Assembly: GCA_000342265.1 (NCBI GenBank)
Contig: CP004348.1
Location: 1,922,001-1,986,000, forward strand
Source of the DNA: a beta proteobacterium CB
Lineage (GTDB): Bacteria > Pseudomonadota > Gammaproteobacteria > Burkholderiales > Burkholderiaceae
Length of the DNA stretch: 64,000 nt
Direction: 5' to 3'
The translations under genes were made by a program, and so were the position numbers. This document shows positions 50,178 to 58,148 of this stretch, one piece after another. Below the pieces are notes generated by a model, which was given only the letters and a program-made list of their open reading frames with translations, was not told the origin of the DNA and made no database searches. The stretch's first letter is position 1, and every line of letters begins with the position of its first letter.

Positions 50178-51310
50178 ATAAAGCTAAGAAATTATTCCTA
50201 AGTATTTTCAGCGGCCTTGATCGCCAGCTTAGCCTTATTTTACTTGGCTTAGCGGGGATTGGTTTTATTACCTTTTTATCGGCAAGCCAAAATACGCCCG
50301 TTCGATTTGAAGATGAGTTGCGTAACCTAGCACTCTCATTTGCAGTCATGTGGATTGTTTCTCGTATTCCACCAAAGTGGTTAGAAATGGCTGCAGTATG
50401 GATCTATGGAATTGGAATTGCGCTACTCATTGCTGTCGCAGCATTTGGATTAATTAAAAAAGGTGCGAGACGTTGGCTCAATATTGGTTTTGTAATTCAA
50501 CCTTCGGAGCTCATGAAAATTGCTATGCCGCTGATGCTGGCTTGGTACTTTCAAAAACGAGAGGGAATTCAAAAGTCTTGGGATTATGGGGTGGCAGCAA
50601 TCATTCTCGGCATTCCAGTGCTGCTGATTGCACGTCAACCTGACTTAGGGACGGCGCTCTTAGTTTTTGCTGCAGGCATGTATGTGATTATTTTGGCGGG
50701 GCTACCGTGGAAGTGGATTCTGCCATTTGTTGGCCTCGGCGCTTTTGGAATTATTTTGATCATTATTTTTGGCAACATGATTTGCGCACATGATGTTGTT
50801 TGGCCACTTGTTCATAACTATCAAAAGCATCGAGTATGCACTTTGCTCGATCCGAGCAGCGACCCTCTCGGTAAAGGCTTTCATACAATTCAATCCATGA
50901 TTGCAATTGGTTCTGGTGGATTTTTTGGAAAAGGTTGGTTTCAGGGCACGCAAGCACACCTAGAATTTATTCCAGAAAAACATACCGATTTTGTCTTTGC
51001 TGTTTTCTCCGAAGAATTTGGTTTGCTAGGCAACCTCGTCTTGCTAGCACTTTTCTTTGCGCTGATTAAAAGAGGTCTAGCCATCTCCGCCAGCGCACCC
51101 AATCTATTTACCCGCTTGCTTGGCGCATCAGTCACGATGATTTTCTTTACCTACGCCTTTGTCAATATCGGCATGGTCAGCGGTTTACTGCCGGTTGTAG
51201 GCGTTCCACTACCTTTTATTAGTTATGGAGGTACCGCTCTAGTCACACTCGGTTTTGGTGCTGGTATTTTGATGAGTATTCATCGCCATCGACGTCTAGT
51301 GCAGAGCTAA
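50159..51310 (+). CDS. rodA: Peptidoglycan glycosyltransferase RodA
   Basis: A 383-residue SEDS protein with about ten hydrophobic segments. Motifs are KKGARRWLNIGFVIQPSELMK, ARQPDLGTALL, and HTDFVFAVFSEEFGLLGN with the catalytic Asp, then VGVPLPFISYGGTALV. It polymerises glycan strands with PBP2, whose gene it overlaps. Confidence 0.96.
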   Translation: MEKSAINKAKKLFLSIFSGLDRQLSLILLGLAGIGFITFLSASQNTPVRFEDELRNLALSFAVMWIVSRIPPKWLEMAAVWIYGIGIALLIAVAAFGLIKKGARRWLNIGFVIQPSELMKIAMPLMLAWYFQKREGIQKSWDYGVAAIILGIPVLLIARQPDLGTALLVFAAGMYVIILAGLPWKWILPFVGLGAFGIILIIIFGNMICAHDVVWPLVHNYQKHRVCTLLDPSSDPLGKGFHTIQSMIAIGSGGFFGKGWFQGTQAHLEFIPEKHTDFVFAVFSEEFGLLGNLVLLALFFALIKRGLAISASAPNLFTRLLGASVTMIFFTYAFVNIGMVSGLLPVVGVPLPFISYGGTALVTLGFGAGILMSIHRHRRLVQS

Positions 51311-51341
51311 CAATTAGCTTGAGATGTGCGCAAGCTAATTG
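51311..51341. other. Perfect 11-bp hairpin directly after the rodA stop
   Basis: CAATTAGCTTG and CAAGCTAATTG form an 11-bp stem with a 9-base loop, starting on the base after the rodA stop codon. No T-run follows it, so it may protect the mRNA 3' end or act with the real terminator a few bases downstream. Confidence 0.6.
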
Positions 51342-51355
51342 CGCTACTACTGAAA

Positions 51356-51386
51356 ATAAAAAAGCCCGGCATGCCGGGCTTTTTCA
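51356..51386. terminator. Bidirectional terminator between rodA and hupB
   Basis: AGCCCGGCATGCCGGGCT is a perfect 18-base palindrome. A-runs precede it and a T-run follows, so it works for both convergent transcripts. Confidence 0.9.
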
Positions 51387-51401
51387 TCAACAAAGCAAGA
51401 A

Positions 51402-51686
51402 TTACTTCTTACGCTTGTTAACTGAATCTTTAAATGCTTTACCAGCAGAAAACTTAACAGTTTTAGCAGCAGCAATTTTGAGTGGCTCGCCAGTTTTTGG
51501 GTTACGACCCATACGTGCAGCGCGCTTACCAGAAGCAAAAGTACCGAAACCGATCAGTTGTACTGAATCGCCTTTAGTAACAGCTTTAATGATTTGCTCA
51601 ATAGCAGAATTTAATGCAAATTCAGCTTTGGCTTTTGAGATCTCAGCGTCGTCAGCAATAGCTGCGATTAGTTCTGCTTTGTTCAA
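51402..51686 (-). CDS. hupB: HU family DNA-binding protein
   Basis: A 94-residue nucleoid protein: [44 protein letters not shown] (the DNA-binding arm) and [16 protein letters not shown]. It is monocistronic, with its own terminator downstream. There is no N-terminal Lys-rich extension as in some betaproteobacterial HU variants. GGAG precedes the ATG. Confidence 0.96.
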   Translation of the reverse strand: MNKAELIAAIADDAEISKAKAEFALNSAIEQIIKAVTKGDSVQLIGFGTFASGKRAARMGRNPKTGEPLKIAAAKTVKFSAGKAFKDSVNKRKK

Positions 51687-51798
51687 GTGAAGCTCCTTAT
51701 AGATATTGATATCAGCGCACCTTGCGCTTACATGATTTTAACCACAAAAAATTACAAAAATAAAGCTGCGTCACGGCAAATTTTTTTATTACTGCCGT

Positions 51799-52164
51799 TT
51801 ACTCCTCTATAACAGTCACATCTGACACGAAATACTCGGTATCGCCAAAACAACTGGTAGGCAATCCGATGTGCTGGTCATATTTAAGCGCAACCTTTTT
51901 GCCCAAATTAGCATTAATTTTTTGCGCCACAGCATCTTCACGCACCGTAAAGAGGAATTTTTCTGACATGGTTCCAGGCATAGAAACCATTGCCAGTTCA
52001 CCTTCCCAAGTTTTGCATACATAGCCTCGATTGGAAAACTTCTGGACATAGCCTGCACGCTCACCACTACCATAGCTCCAATTGAGCATGATCCAGGTAT
52101 AGGCCGCCAAACCAGCTAAGCCAATCAATATAAGGCTTAAAAGCCACTTTACGAATCCATTCAT
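51799..52164 (-). CDS. Conserved hypothetical membrane-anchored protein
   Basis: A 121-residue protein with one N-terminal membrane helix (WLLSLILIGLAGLAAYTWIML) and a soluble domain containing SYGSGERAGYVQKFSNRGYVCKTWEGELAM. That segment is reminiscent of conserved Burkholderiales proteins of unknown function. Two cysteines are present. An internal start would cut the helix, so the ATG at 52164, preceded by AAGGAA, is kept. No function can be given. Confidence 0.75.
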   Translation of the reverse strand: MNGFVKWLLSLILIGLAGLAAYTWIMLNWSYGSGERAGYVQKFSNRGYVCKTWEGELAMVSMPGTMSEKFLFTVREDAVAQKINANLGKKVALKYDQHIGLPTSCFGDTEYFVSDVTVIEE

Positions 52165-52328
52165 GTGAATTTCCTTAACAAATCGTCTATGCAGCCCTAA
52201 TTAGGTGCATTACCTATGAGCCCGTTTTGACCCCAATCAACATTTGATCATATTCATTACAAAAATAGGGATGAAATGGAGGTCCATACAAATTAAAATA
52301 TTAGTATTAACGCTAATTGGTAAACCTC

Positions 52329-53231
52329 ATGGAACTTCGTCACTTTATATTTCTGATTTTTGTTGTCTCAGCTATATATGTCTATTTCAGGGGTAATGTG
52401 CGATTTGGTGTGGTGCGGTCGCTAACTGACTACCAAGTACTCTTAGCGCCAATTAATAGCCTACTTTACTTATTCTCAAAAACCAAGGCTGGCGCATTTA
52501 TTCCGGTCGCTGACTTTCCTGAAATGAAGCCGCTTCAAGATAATTGGCAAATGATTCGCGATGAAGCCCTCGCTTTAAATGCAGACGGTGCAATTGCTGC
52601 CGCTACGGGATACAACGATATTGGGTTTAACTCCTTTTTTCGCACAGGCTGGAAACGCTTTCACCTTTATTGGTACGGGAAAGAAATGCCATCCGCACAA
52701 CTCAATTGCCCCAAAACCGTTGCACTCCTGAAATCAATCCCCTCGATCAAGGCGGCAATGTTTGCCTCACTACCGCCTGGGGCAACACTGGTACGCCACA
52801 GGGACCCTTATGCAGGCTCGTTACGCTATCACATCGGCCTTGTCACCCCAAACGATCCTAAGTGCTTTATCGATGTGGATGGAGAGCGTTACTACTGGAA
52901 AGATGGTGAGCCTGTAATGTTTGATGAAACTTACATTCACTATGCAGCTAACGAAACCGATCACCAGCGAATTGTGTTGTTTTGCGATGTCGAACGACCA
53001 GTGCATACCAAATTGGTGCAGTTATTTAATCGCTGGTTTGGTCGTTACGTGATGAGCGCAGCTTCCTCCCAGAATGTTGAAGGAGAAAAGGTAGGGCTCG
53101 TCAACATTCTCTTTAAGTACTTTTATCACCTCAGAGCGCAAGCTAAAAAACTGAAGGCCAAACATCGCAGCATTTATTACATTGGAAAATGGGTGCTTAT
53201 TTTGGGGATTTTGTGGGCGATTTTTTGGTAA
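52329..53231 (+). CDS. lpxO: Lipid A hydroxylase, LpxO-like aspartyl/asparaginyl beta-hydroxylase
   Basis: A 300-residue Fe(II)/2-oxoglutarate oxygenase. An N-terminal membrane helix (FIFLIFVVSAIYVYF) is followed by an Asp_Arg_Hydrox domain. Likely iron ligands H157 and D159 (RHRDPYAGSLRYH), 2OG-contacting Arg, and H204 (ETYIHYAANET) are visible. A second hydrophobic segment ends the protein. LpxO hydroxylates the myristate of lipid A at C2. The ATG at 52329 is preferred to TTG at 52317. Other membrane beta-hydroxylases are possible. Confidence 0.85.
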   Translation: MELRHFIFLIFVVSAIYVYFRGNVRFGVVRSLTDYQVLLAPINSLLYLFSKTKAGAFIPVADFPEMKPLQDNWQMIRDEALALNADGAIAAATGYNDIGFNSFFRTGWKRFHLYWYGKEMPSAQLNCPKTVALLKSIPSIKAAMFASLPPGATLVRHRDPYAGSLRYHIGLVTPNDPKCFIDVDGERYYWKDGEPVMFDETYIHYAANETDHQRIVLFCDVERPVHTKLVQLFNRWFGRYVMSAASSQNVEGEKVGLVNILFKYFYHLRAQAKKLKAKHRSIYYIGKWVLILGILWAIFW

Positions 53232-53234
53232 GCC

Positions 53235-53528
53235 TTAAGGGCTTAGCACTTCAATAATTTGCTCTGGTGTAATTGAGCCCCAGATTTCCACCCTTTTAAT
53301 GCGGCTGCTTTGCCCCGATAAGAGTTGAATTTGTTTTTGCGGCACTCTCAACTGCTTTGAAAGCCAAGATAAAAGCATCTCATTCGCCCTATTTTCCTGA
53401 GCGGGAGCCTGTAGGGATATCTTCAGGCAACCATCATGGAGTCCAACCACCTTGGTCAGCTTTGCGCCTGGCTGGCAATGTAAATTAAGGACAATGCCAG
53501 TGGGGGTTTGTTTTAACCAAATGGGCAT
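53235..53528 (-). CDS. DUF167 / YggU family protein
   Basis: A 97-residue protein with the DUF167 pattern: GIVLNLHCQPGAKLTKVVGLHDGCLKISLQAPAQENRANEMLLSWLSKQLRVPQKQIQLLSGQSSRIKRVEI (shown here only to mark the signature regions QPGAK, PAQENRAN and SGxxSRxK). The function is unknown. It is convergent with lpxO and divergent from the carbonic anhydrase gene, 25 bases away. Confidence 0.9.
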   Translation of the reverse strand: MPIWLKQTPTGIVLNLHCQPGAKLTKVVGLHDGCLKISLQAPAQENRANEMLLSWLSKQLRVPQKQIQLLSGQSSRIKRVEIWGSITPEQIIEVLSP

Positions 53529-53553
53529 TATTAAAGTACTTTAAACTCAAATC

Positions 53554-54219
53554 ATGATTATGAAGAATTCCAGCGCCTTAGACCAGTTATTTGCCAATAA
53601 TCGCGAATGGGCAGAAGCCATGATCGCGAAGGATGCTAATTTTTTTAAGCGCCTAGTCTCTCAACAAGCACCAGAGTATCTTTGGATTGGCTGCTCAGAT
53701 AGTCGCGTTCCCGCCAACGAAATCGTCAACCTTCTTCCCGGCGAATTATTTGTTCATCGAAATGTTGCGAACGTCGTGGTTCACACTGACCTGAACTGCT
53801 TATCCGTGATTCAGTTTGCAATTGATCTATTACAGGTCAAACATATTTTGGTGGTTGGCCATTATGGCTGCTCAGGTGTGCATACTGCATTGACTGATAG
53901 GCGCGTAGGACTAGCCGACAATTGGTTGCGGCACGTCAAAGATGTTCATCAAAAACACGAGCGTTATCTTGGCGATGTGATTCCAACTGCTAAACGTCAA
54001 GATCGCTTATGCGAACTCAATGTCATTGAGCAAGTAGTCAATGTTTGTGAAACCACCATTGTTCAGGATGCATGGGCAAGAGGGCAAGATCTCACGGTGC
54101 ATGGGTGGACTTATCGCCTCGAGACCGGCTTAGTAAATGATTTAGGTATGTCTATTAGTTCCGCTGAAGAAATGCATGTGCGTTACGCTAAATCCTTATC
54201 CCGCTACGATGCCGAATAA
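53554..54219 (+). CDS. can: Beta-class carbonic anhydrase
   Basis: A 221-residue zinc enzyme interconverting CO2 and bicarbonate. Zinc ligands are C47 and D49/R51 dyad (GCSDSR), H103 and C106 (GHYGCSG). Length and motifs match E. coli Can. It is followed after eight bases by a lipid A acyltransferase gene, so they may be co-transcribed. No Shine-Dalgarno is obvious; ATG at 53560 is an alternative. Confidence 0.95.
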   Translation: MIMKNSSALDQLFANNREWAEAMIAKDANFFKRLVSQQAPEYLWIGCSDSRVPANEIVNLLPGELFVHRNVANVVVHTDLNCLSVIQFAIDLLQVKHILVVGHYGCSGVHTALTDRRVGLADNWLRHVKDVHQKHERYLGDVIPTAKRQDRLCELNVIEQVVNVCETTIVQDAWARGQDLTVHGWTYRLETGLVNDLGMSISSAEEMHVRYAKSLSRYDAE

Positions 54220-54227
54220 ATTCAGTT

Positions 54228-55115
54228 TTGTTTAAAAACTTTTCAAACTATTCTGGGGTCGCGCTCCTCAGATTTTTATCATCACTGCCTTACAAAACCT
54301 TAGTCTCTATTGGCTACGGCTTAGGTTATTTGGCGGCGCACATTCCTAGTGATCGCAATCGCGTAGTTCAGAAAAATTTAGAGCTCTGCTTTCCTGAGTT
54401 AAATGATCAGGAAATTAATCAACTAAGAAAACAGCATTGGCGACTGCTTGGTCGCAGCCTGGTAGAGAAAAGCATTATTTGGCTTGGGAGCAAAAAGCAG
54501 CTTGCTGACATGATTGAGGTTCAATCAGAGGTTGATCTCAATGATCGGCATCCGCGCATCTTAGTCAATATGCATTTTATTGGCATTGAAGGCAGTATTA
54601 TTTTGAGCGCACTTGCGAAAGATAAAGGTTGGCCTCGCACCTCTGGGTTTTTCCAAAGAATGAAAAGCCCCTTCTTCAATAAGAAAATTGTTGAGTGGCG
54701 CAATCGTTTTGGCGGAAACTCTATTGATCGCCAGGGAAACTCTCTTGAGTTGATTCGAGAAATCCGTAAGGGGAGCTTTATTATTATTGCGCCCGATATT
54801 GATCTAGGCCTGAAAGACTCAGCCTTTGTTCCCTTCTTTAATATTCAAACAAATACGATCACCGCCGTATCGCGCCTTGCCAAAATTACCGGGGCACAGG
54901 TCTGCATGATGATCACCACTTTAAAAAAGAATGAGGCTGGCTATATTTGCACCATTAGTAAGCCCCTCGAGAATTTTCCGACCAACAATCCCGAGGCTGA
55001 CACTGCACGGCTCAATCAAATTTTTGAACGAGAAATACGACTTAGACCCGCAGAATATTATTGGGTTCATAAGCGCTTTAAAAATAGGCCCTTTAACGAA
55101 GCTAGCCCCTATTAG
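54228..55115 (+). CDS. Lipid A acyltransferase (third LpxL-family paralogue)
   Basis: A 295-residue LpxL-family protein with HFIGIE (HX4E), PDIDLGLKDSAFVPFFNIQTNTIT and [13 protein letters not shown]. It is a clear paralogue of the gene at 31047-31946, sharing WRNRFGG and most of the C-terminal half. The start is TTG. It sits 38 bases before the metallophosphoesterase gene. It may add an alternative acyl chain or work in different conditions. Confidence 0.9.
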   Translation: MFKNFSNYSGVALLRFLSSLPYKTLVSIGYGLGYLAAHIPSDRNRVVQKNLELCFPELNDQEINQLRKQHWRLLGRSLVEKSIIWLGSKKQLADMIEVQSEVDLNDRHPRILVNMHFIGIEGSIILSALAKDKGWPRTSGFFQRMKSPFFNKKIVEWRNRFGGNSIDRQGNSLELIREIRKGSFIIIAPDIDLGLKDSAFVPFFNIQTNTITAVSRLAKITGAQVCMMITTLKKNEAGYICTISKPLENFPTNNPEADTARLNQIFEREIRLRPAEYYWVHKRFKNRPFNEASPY

Positions 55116-55153
55116 CCCTTCTGCTGGAGGCGCTTTTGTCCTATCATTAAAGG

Positions 55154-55906
55154 ATGACTGAACGCATTGGGCTATTTGCCGATCTACACAGCAATTTAGA
55201 AGCTTTTGACGCTTGCATGGAGCAGGCGGAGGAGCTAGGCGTAACCCGCATGGTTTTCTTAGGAGATATTGTTGGATACAACGCAGATCCCGGCGCCCTA
55301 ATTGATCGTATTGGTGAAATGGTTGCCGACAAGAAAGCGATTGCAGTATTAGGCAATCACGATCAAGCGGTTTTTGAAGACCATCGCCACCAAATGAATG
55401 CCAGCGCAAACGCGGCAATTGAGTGGACCAAGGCACAACTCAATGCCACTCAAGTTCAATTCCTAAAAGATTTACCACTCATGATTCAAGAAGAGGCGAT
55501 GTGTTTTGTTCACGCATCAGCTCACAATCCCGCAGACTGGAATTACATTACCGACAGTATGAGTGCATGGCGTTGCGTACAAAGCTCAGGCAAGCCATAT
55601 ACTTTTGTTGGTCACGCACATGAGCAAGCACTCTTCTATCAAAGTGCTGTTGGCAAGCTCATTCGTTTTGCACCACATCCTGGCGATGAGGTTCCAGTGA
55701 TGCATCATCGCCAATGGGTTAGCGTGGTGGGTTCGCTTGGTCAACCGCGAGATGGAAATCCCGAAGCTTGCTTTGCTGTCTTCGAACCAGCATTAGAAGT
55801 GCTTACCTTTCATCGCACTCCGTATGATCAATTCACCGCCGCAGACAAAGTTCGTCGCGCTGGCTTGCCAGAAGATCTTGCTAACCGCCTCATCACAGGA
55901 AAATAA
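55154..55906 (+). CDS. Metallophosphoesterase (YfcE/calcineurin-like family)
   Basis: A 250-residue metallophosphatase. Metal motifs are FADLHSNLEA (DxH), FLGDIVGYNADP (GDxVGY), LGNHDQAV (GNHD), VHASAHNP and VGHAHEQ (GHxH). This form resembles YfcE and cyclic-nucleotide or phosphoprotein phosphatases. It is followed seven bases later by a Ser/Thr kinase-USP gene, so opposition to that kinase is an attractive idea but unproven. Confidence 0.9.
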   Translation: MTERIGLFADLHSNLEAFDACMEQAEELGVTRMVFLGDIVGYNADPGALIDRIGEMVADKKAIAVLGNHDQAVFEDHRHQMNASANAAIEWTKAQLNATQVQFLKDLPLMIQEEAMCFVHASAHNPADWNYITDSMSAWRCVQSSGKPYTFVGHAHEQALFYQSAVGKLIRFAPHPGDEVPVMHHRQWVSVVGSLGQPRDGNPEACFAVFEPALEVLTFHRTPYDQFTAADKVRRAGLPEDLANRLITGK

Positions 55907-55913
55907 TTTATCC

Positions 55914-57332
55914 ATGTCGATAAATGCCGATATCGAAGCAGTTGATGACATTTTCCAAGAAGGTAAAGTTGTTGATGGCTTCGTGCTCGGCACCGAGGTC
56001 CATCGTGGCGGCATGGCCAGCCTGTACTCTGCAACCAAAGAAGGTATTGATGTTCCTATTCTTCTAAAGATTCCTAGAGTAGGCCGGGATCAGCCTGTTG
56101 AAAGTCTGATTGGCTTTGAAACCGAGCTCACAATTTTGCGCTCACTGAAGAGCCCCTATGTTCCCAAGTATCTCGGCTCCGGGAATATGGCAACACGCCC
56201 CTATATTGCAATGGAGCGCGTAGAAGGCCGGCCACTTGAGGATCTCATCAAAGAAGGCAAAGTTTTTACAATTGATGAGGTTGTACAGATTGGTGCTGAC
56301 TTGGCACAGGCAGTGCAATCCTTACATGCACAAGACGCTATTCATTTGGATATCAAGCCAGAAAATATTCTGATTGATGCAAAAGGCAAGCTCACCTTAA
56401 TCGATTTTGGTTTGTCGCATCACGCACGCTTTCCTGACTTACTCGCCGAAGAAATGCGTAAGGGAATCGGCTCAGCCCCTTATATCGCGCCAGAGCAGGT
56501 TGCTGGTATTCGCTCAGATTACCGTAGTGATATTTTTTCTATCGGCGTCATCTTGTACGAACTCTTAACAGGTGAGCTACCTTTTGGTAATCCGCAAAGC
56601 ATGAGTGGTTTACGCAAAAGGATGTGGGCACAACCATTCCCTCCGCGCGCTATCCGCAAAGAGATCCCGCGCTGGTTGCAAGAAATTGTTTTGCGCTGCT
56701 TAGAGCCACGCGCAGCAGATCGCTACCAAAGTGCCGCACGTCTTCGTCAAGTATTGCGCGATCATGAGAGTGTCACCTTGACTGAGCGTGCAGACCGGGT
56801 TGACCCACTGAGCTTTTGGGAAAACCTCAAGCGCATGTTCCGCGCGGCGGGTTACGAGCCCTCTCCAAGTCCACGCCCCAGCGTCGGGAATTACGATGCA
56901 CCACTCATGATTGCCGCGATCGATACGCGCCAATCCGACGAGAATTTGCGTGAGCGCATGCAAACAACCGCAAAAAATTTACTACAAGCCTATCCTGAAA
57001 GTCGCCTTGTGTGTCTTAGCACTATTGCCAGCACCCCTACTTTTGAAGGCAATCAAGAAAGTGAAACTGCTAGCGGCATTGTGCGAGGCCACCTTGTCCA
57101 GCTCATGGAGTGGGCAAAGCCTTTAAAACTGCCGCCAGAACGGATTTCGTATCACGTACTAGAGGCGCTTGATCCAGCCAGTCGAATTGTGGAGTTTGCC
57201 AAGGATAACGATGCCTCGCTGATCTTAATTGGCGCATCCCATAAGCTACCAAATAAAGTAACGCCATGGCGTACCTCAATGACAAAAATTGTTGAGGAAG
57301 CGCCTTGTAGCGTTCATATTGTCAGAACCTAG
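55914..57332 (+). CDS. Bifunctional serine/threonine-protein kinase / universal stress protein
   Basis: A 472-residue cytosolic fusion. The kinase domain (residues ~22-290) has a glycine loop (GTEVHRGGMASLY), Lys52 in LLKIPR, catalytic Asp146 in HLDIKPEN, D164 in IDFG and APE in YIAPEQ. The arginine of the usual HRD is leucine (HLD). A UspA domain follows (residues ~325-472: MIAAIDTRQ near its start, LILIGASHK near its end). No transmembrane segment is seen, unlike PknB-type receptors. The ATG at 55914 is preferred to an upstream frame inside the phosphoesterase gene. A role in stress signalling is inferred. Confidence 0.92.
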   Translation: MSINADIEAVDDIFQEGKVVDGFVLGTEVHRGGMASLYSATKEGIDVPILLKIPRVGRDQPVESLIGFETELTILRSLKSPYVPKYLGSGNMATRPYIAMERVEGRPLEDLIKEGKVFTIDEVVQIGADLAQAVQSLHAQDAIHLDIKPENILIDAKGKLTLIDFGLSHHARFPDLLAEEMRKGIGSAPYIAPEQVAGIRSDYRSDIFSIGVILYELLTGELPFGNPQSMSGLRKRMWAQPFPPRAIRKEIPRWLQEIVLRCLEPRAADRYQSAARLRQVLRDHESVTLTERADRVDPLSFWENLKRMFRAAGYEPSPSPRPSVGNYDAPLMIAAIDTRQSDENLRERMQTTAKNLLQAYPESRLVCLSTIASTPTFEGNQESETASGIVRGHLVQLMEWAKPLKLPPERISYHVLEALDPASRIVEFAKDNDASLILIGASHKLPNKVTPWRTSMTKIVEEAPCSVHIVRT

Positions 57333-57365
57333 TCTTTACTGGGGTAATTGCCCGATAATGCTGTC

Positions 57366-58103
57366 ATGGAAGAAAAAATACGTGTATCCAAGCTGCTCTC
57401 TGAGCTAGGTCTATGCTCCCGTCGTGAAGCAGACTCTTATATTGAGCAAGGCTTGGTCACCGTCGATGGTGAGGTAGTCAATGAGCTAGGATCTCGAGCC
57501 TTTCGTCATCAGAAAATTGAGCTCCAGTCTGGCGCTAAGGCACAACAAGCATCTCGGATCACAGTCATTCTGAATAAGCCAGTCGGTTTTATTTCTCACT
57601 ATGATGATGAGCAAGAATATCAGCCCGCGGCCTCTCTGATCACCCCAGATAATTACTTTGCCAGCCCGCTCGATAAGGGTCGCAACCCACGTTTCAACAC
57701 CCGCGGCCTAGCGCCAGCTGGTCGCCTTGATATTGACTCCACGGGTATGCTGGTGCTGACTCAAGATGGCCGCATTGCAAAACTGCTGATTGGCGAAAAC
57801 AGTCCCATTGAGAAAGAGTATTTGGTCAGAGTTGAAGGCGCACTCTCTTTTGCAGATTTAGACAGGCTAAAACATGGCCTGGAATTAGATGGCGTTGTTT
57901 TGAAGCCGGCCCAAGTTAGCTGGCAGAACGAAGATCAACTTCGCTTTGTTTTACGAGAGGGTCGTAAGCGTCAAATTCGCCGTATGTGCGAGATGGTTGG
58001 CCTCAGAGTTTTAGGTCTCAAGCGCGTCCGCATGGGTAGAATTTCTTTGGGCGCCCTGCCGCCTGGGAAATGGCGCTTTGTTAGACCTGAAGAGCAATTC
58101 TAA
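57366..58103 (+). CDS. 23S rRNA pseudouridine synthase (RsuA/RluB/E/F family)
   Basis: A 245-residue protein with an N-terminal S4 RNA-binding domain (VSKLLSELGLCSRREADSYIEQGLVTVDG) and a catalytic domain with Asp in GRLDIDSTGMLVLT, then EGRKRQIRRMCEMVGL. Motifs place it in the RsuA/RluB/RluE/RluF group, perhaps RluF-like, but the exact uridine is not predictable. ATG at 57366 is preferred to the in-frame TTG at 57348. Confidence 0.9.
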   Translation: MEEKIRVSKLLSELGLCSRREADSYIEQGLVTVDGEVVNELGSRAFRHQKIELQSGAKAQQASRITVILNKPVGFISHYDDEQEYQPAASLITPDNYFASPLDKGRNPRFNTRGLAPAGRLDIDSTGMLVLTQDGRIAKLLIGENSPIEKEYLVRVEGALSFADLDRLKHGLELDGVVLKPAQVSWQNEDQLRFVLREGRKRQIRRMCEMVGLRVLGLKRVRMGRISLGALPPGKWRFVRPEEQF

Positions 58104-58148
58104 GAATCTGCGCCCGCTTATAATTCTGTCAATTAGATTAAGCGCAGA

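Noticed and set aside
52261..52328. GGAGGT ribosome-site-like sequence upstream of lpxO
   Set aside because: An in-frame TAA at 52314 separates it from lpxO and the reading frames after it are very short, so no gene is supported.
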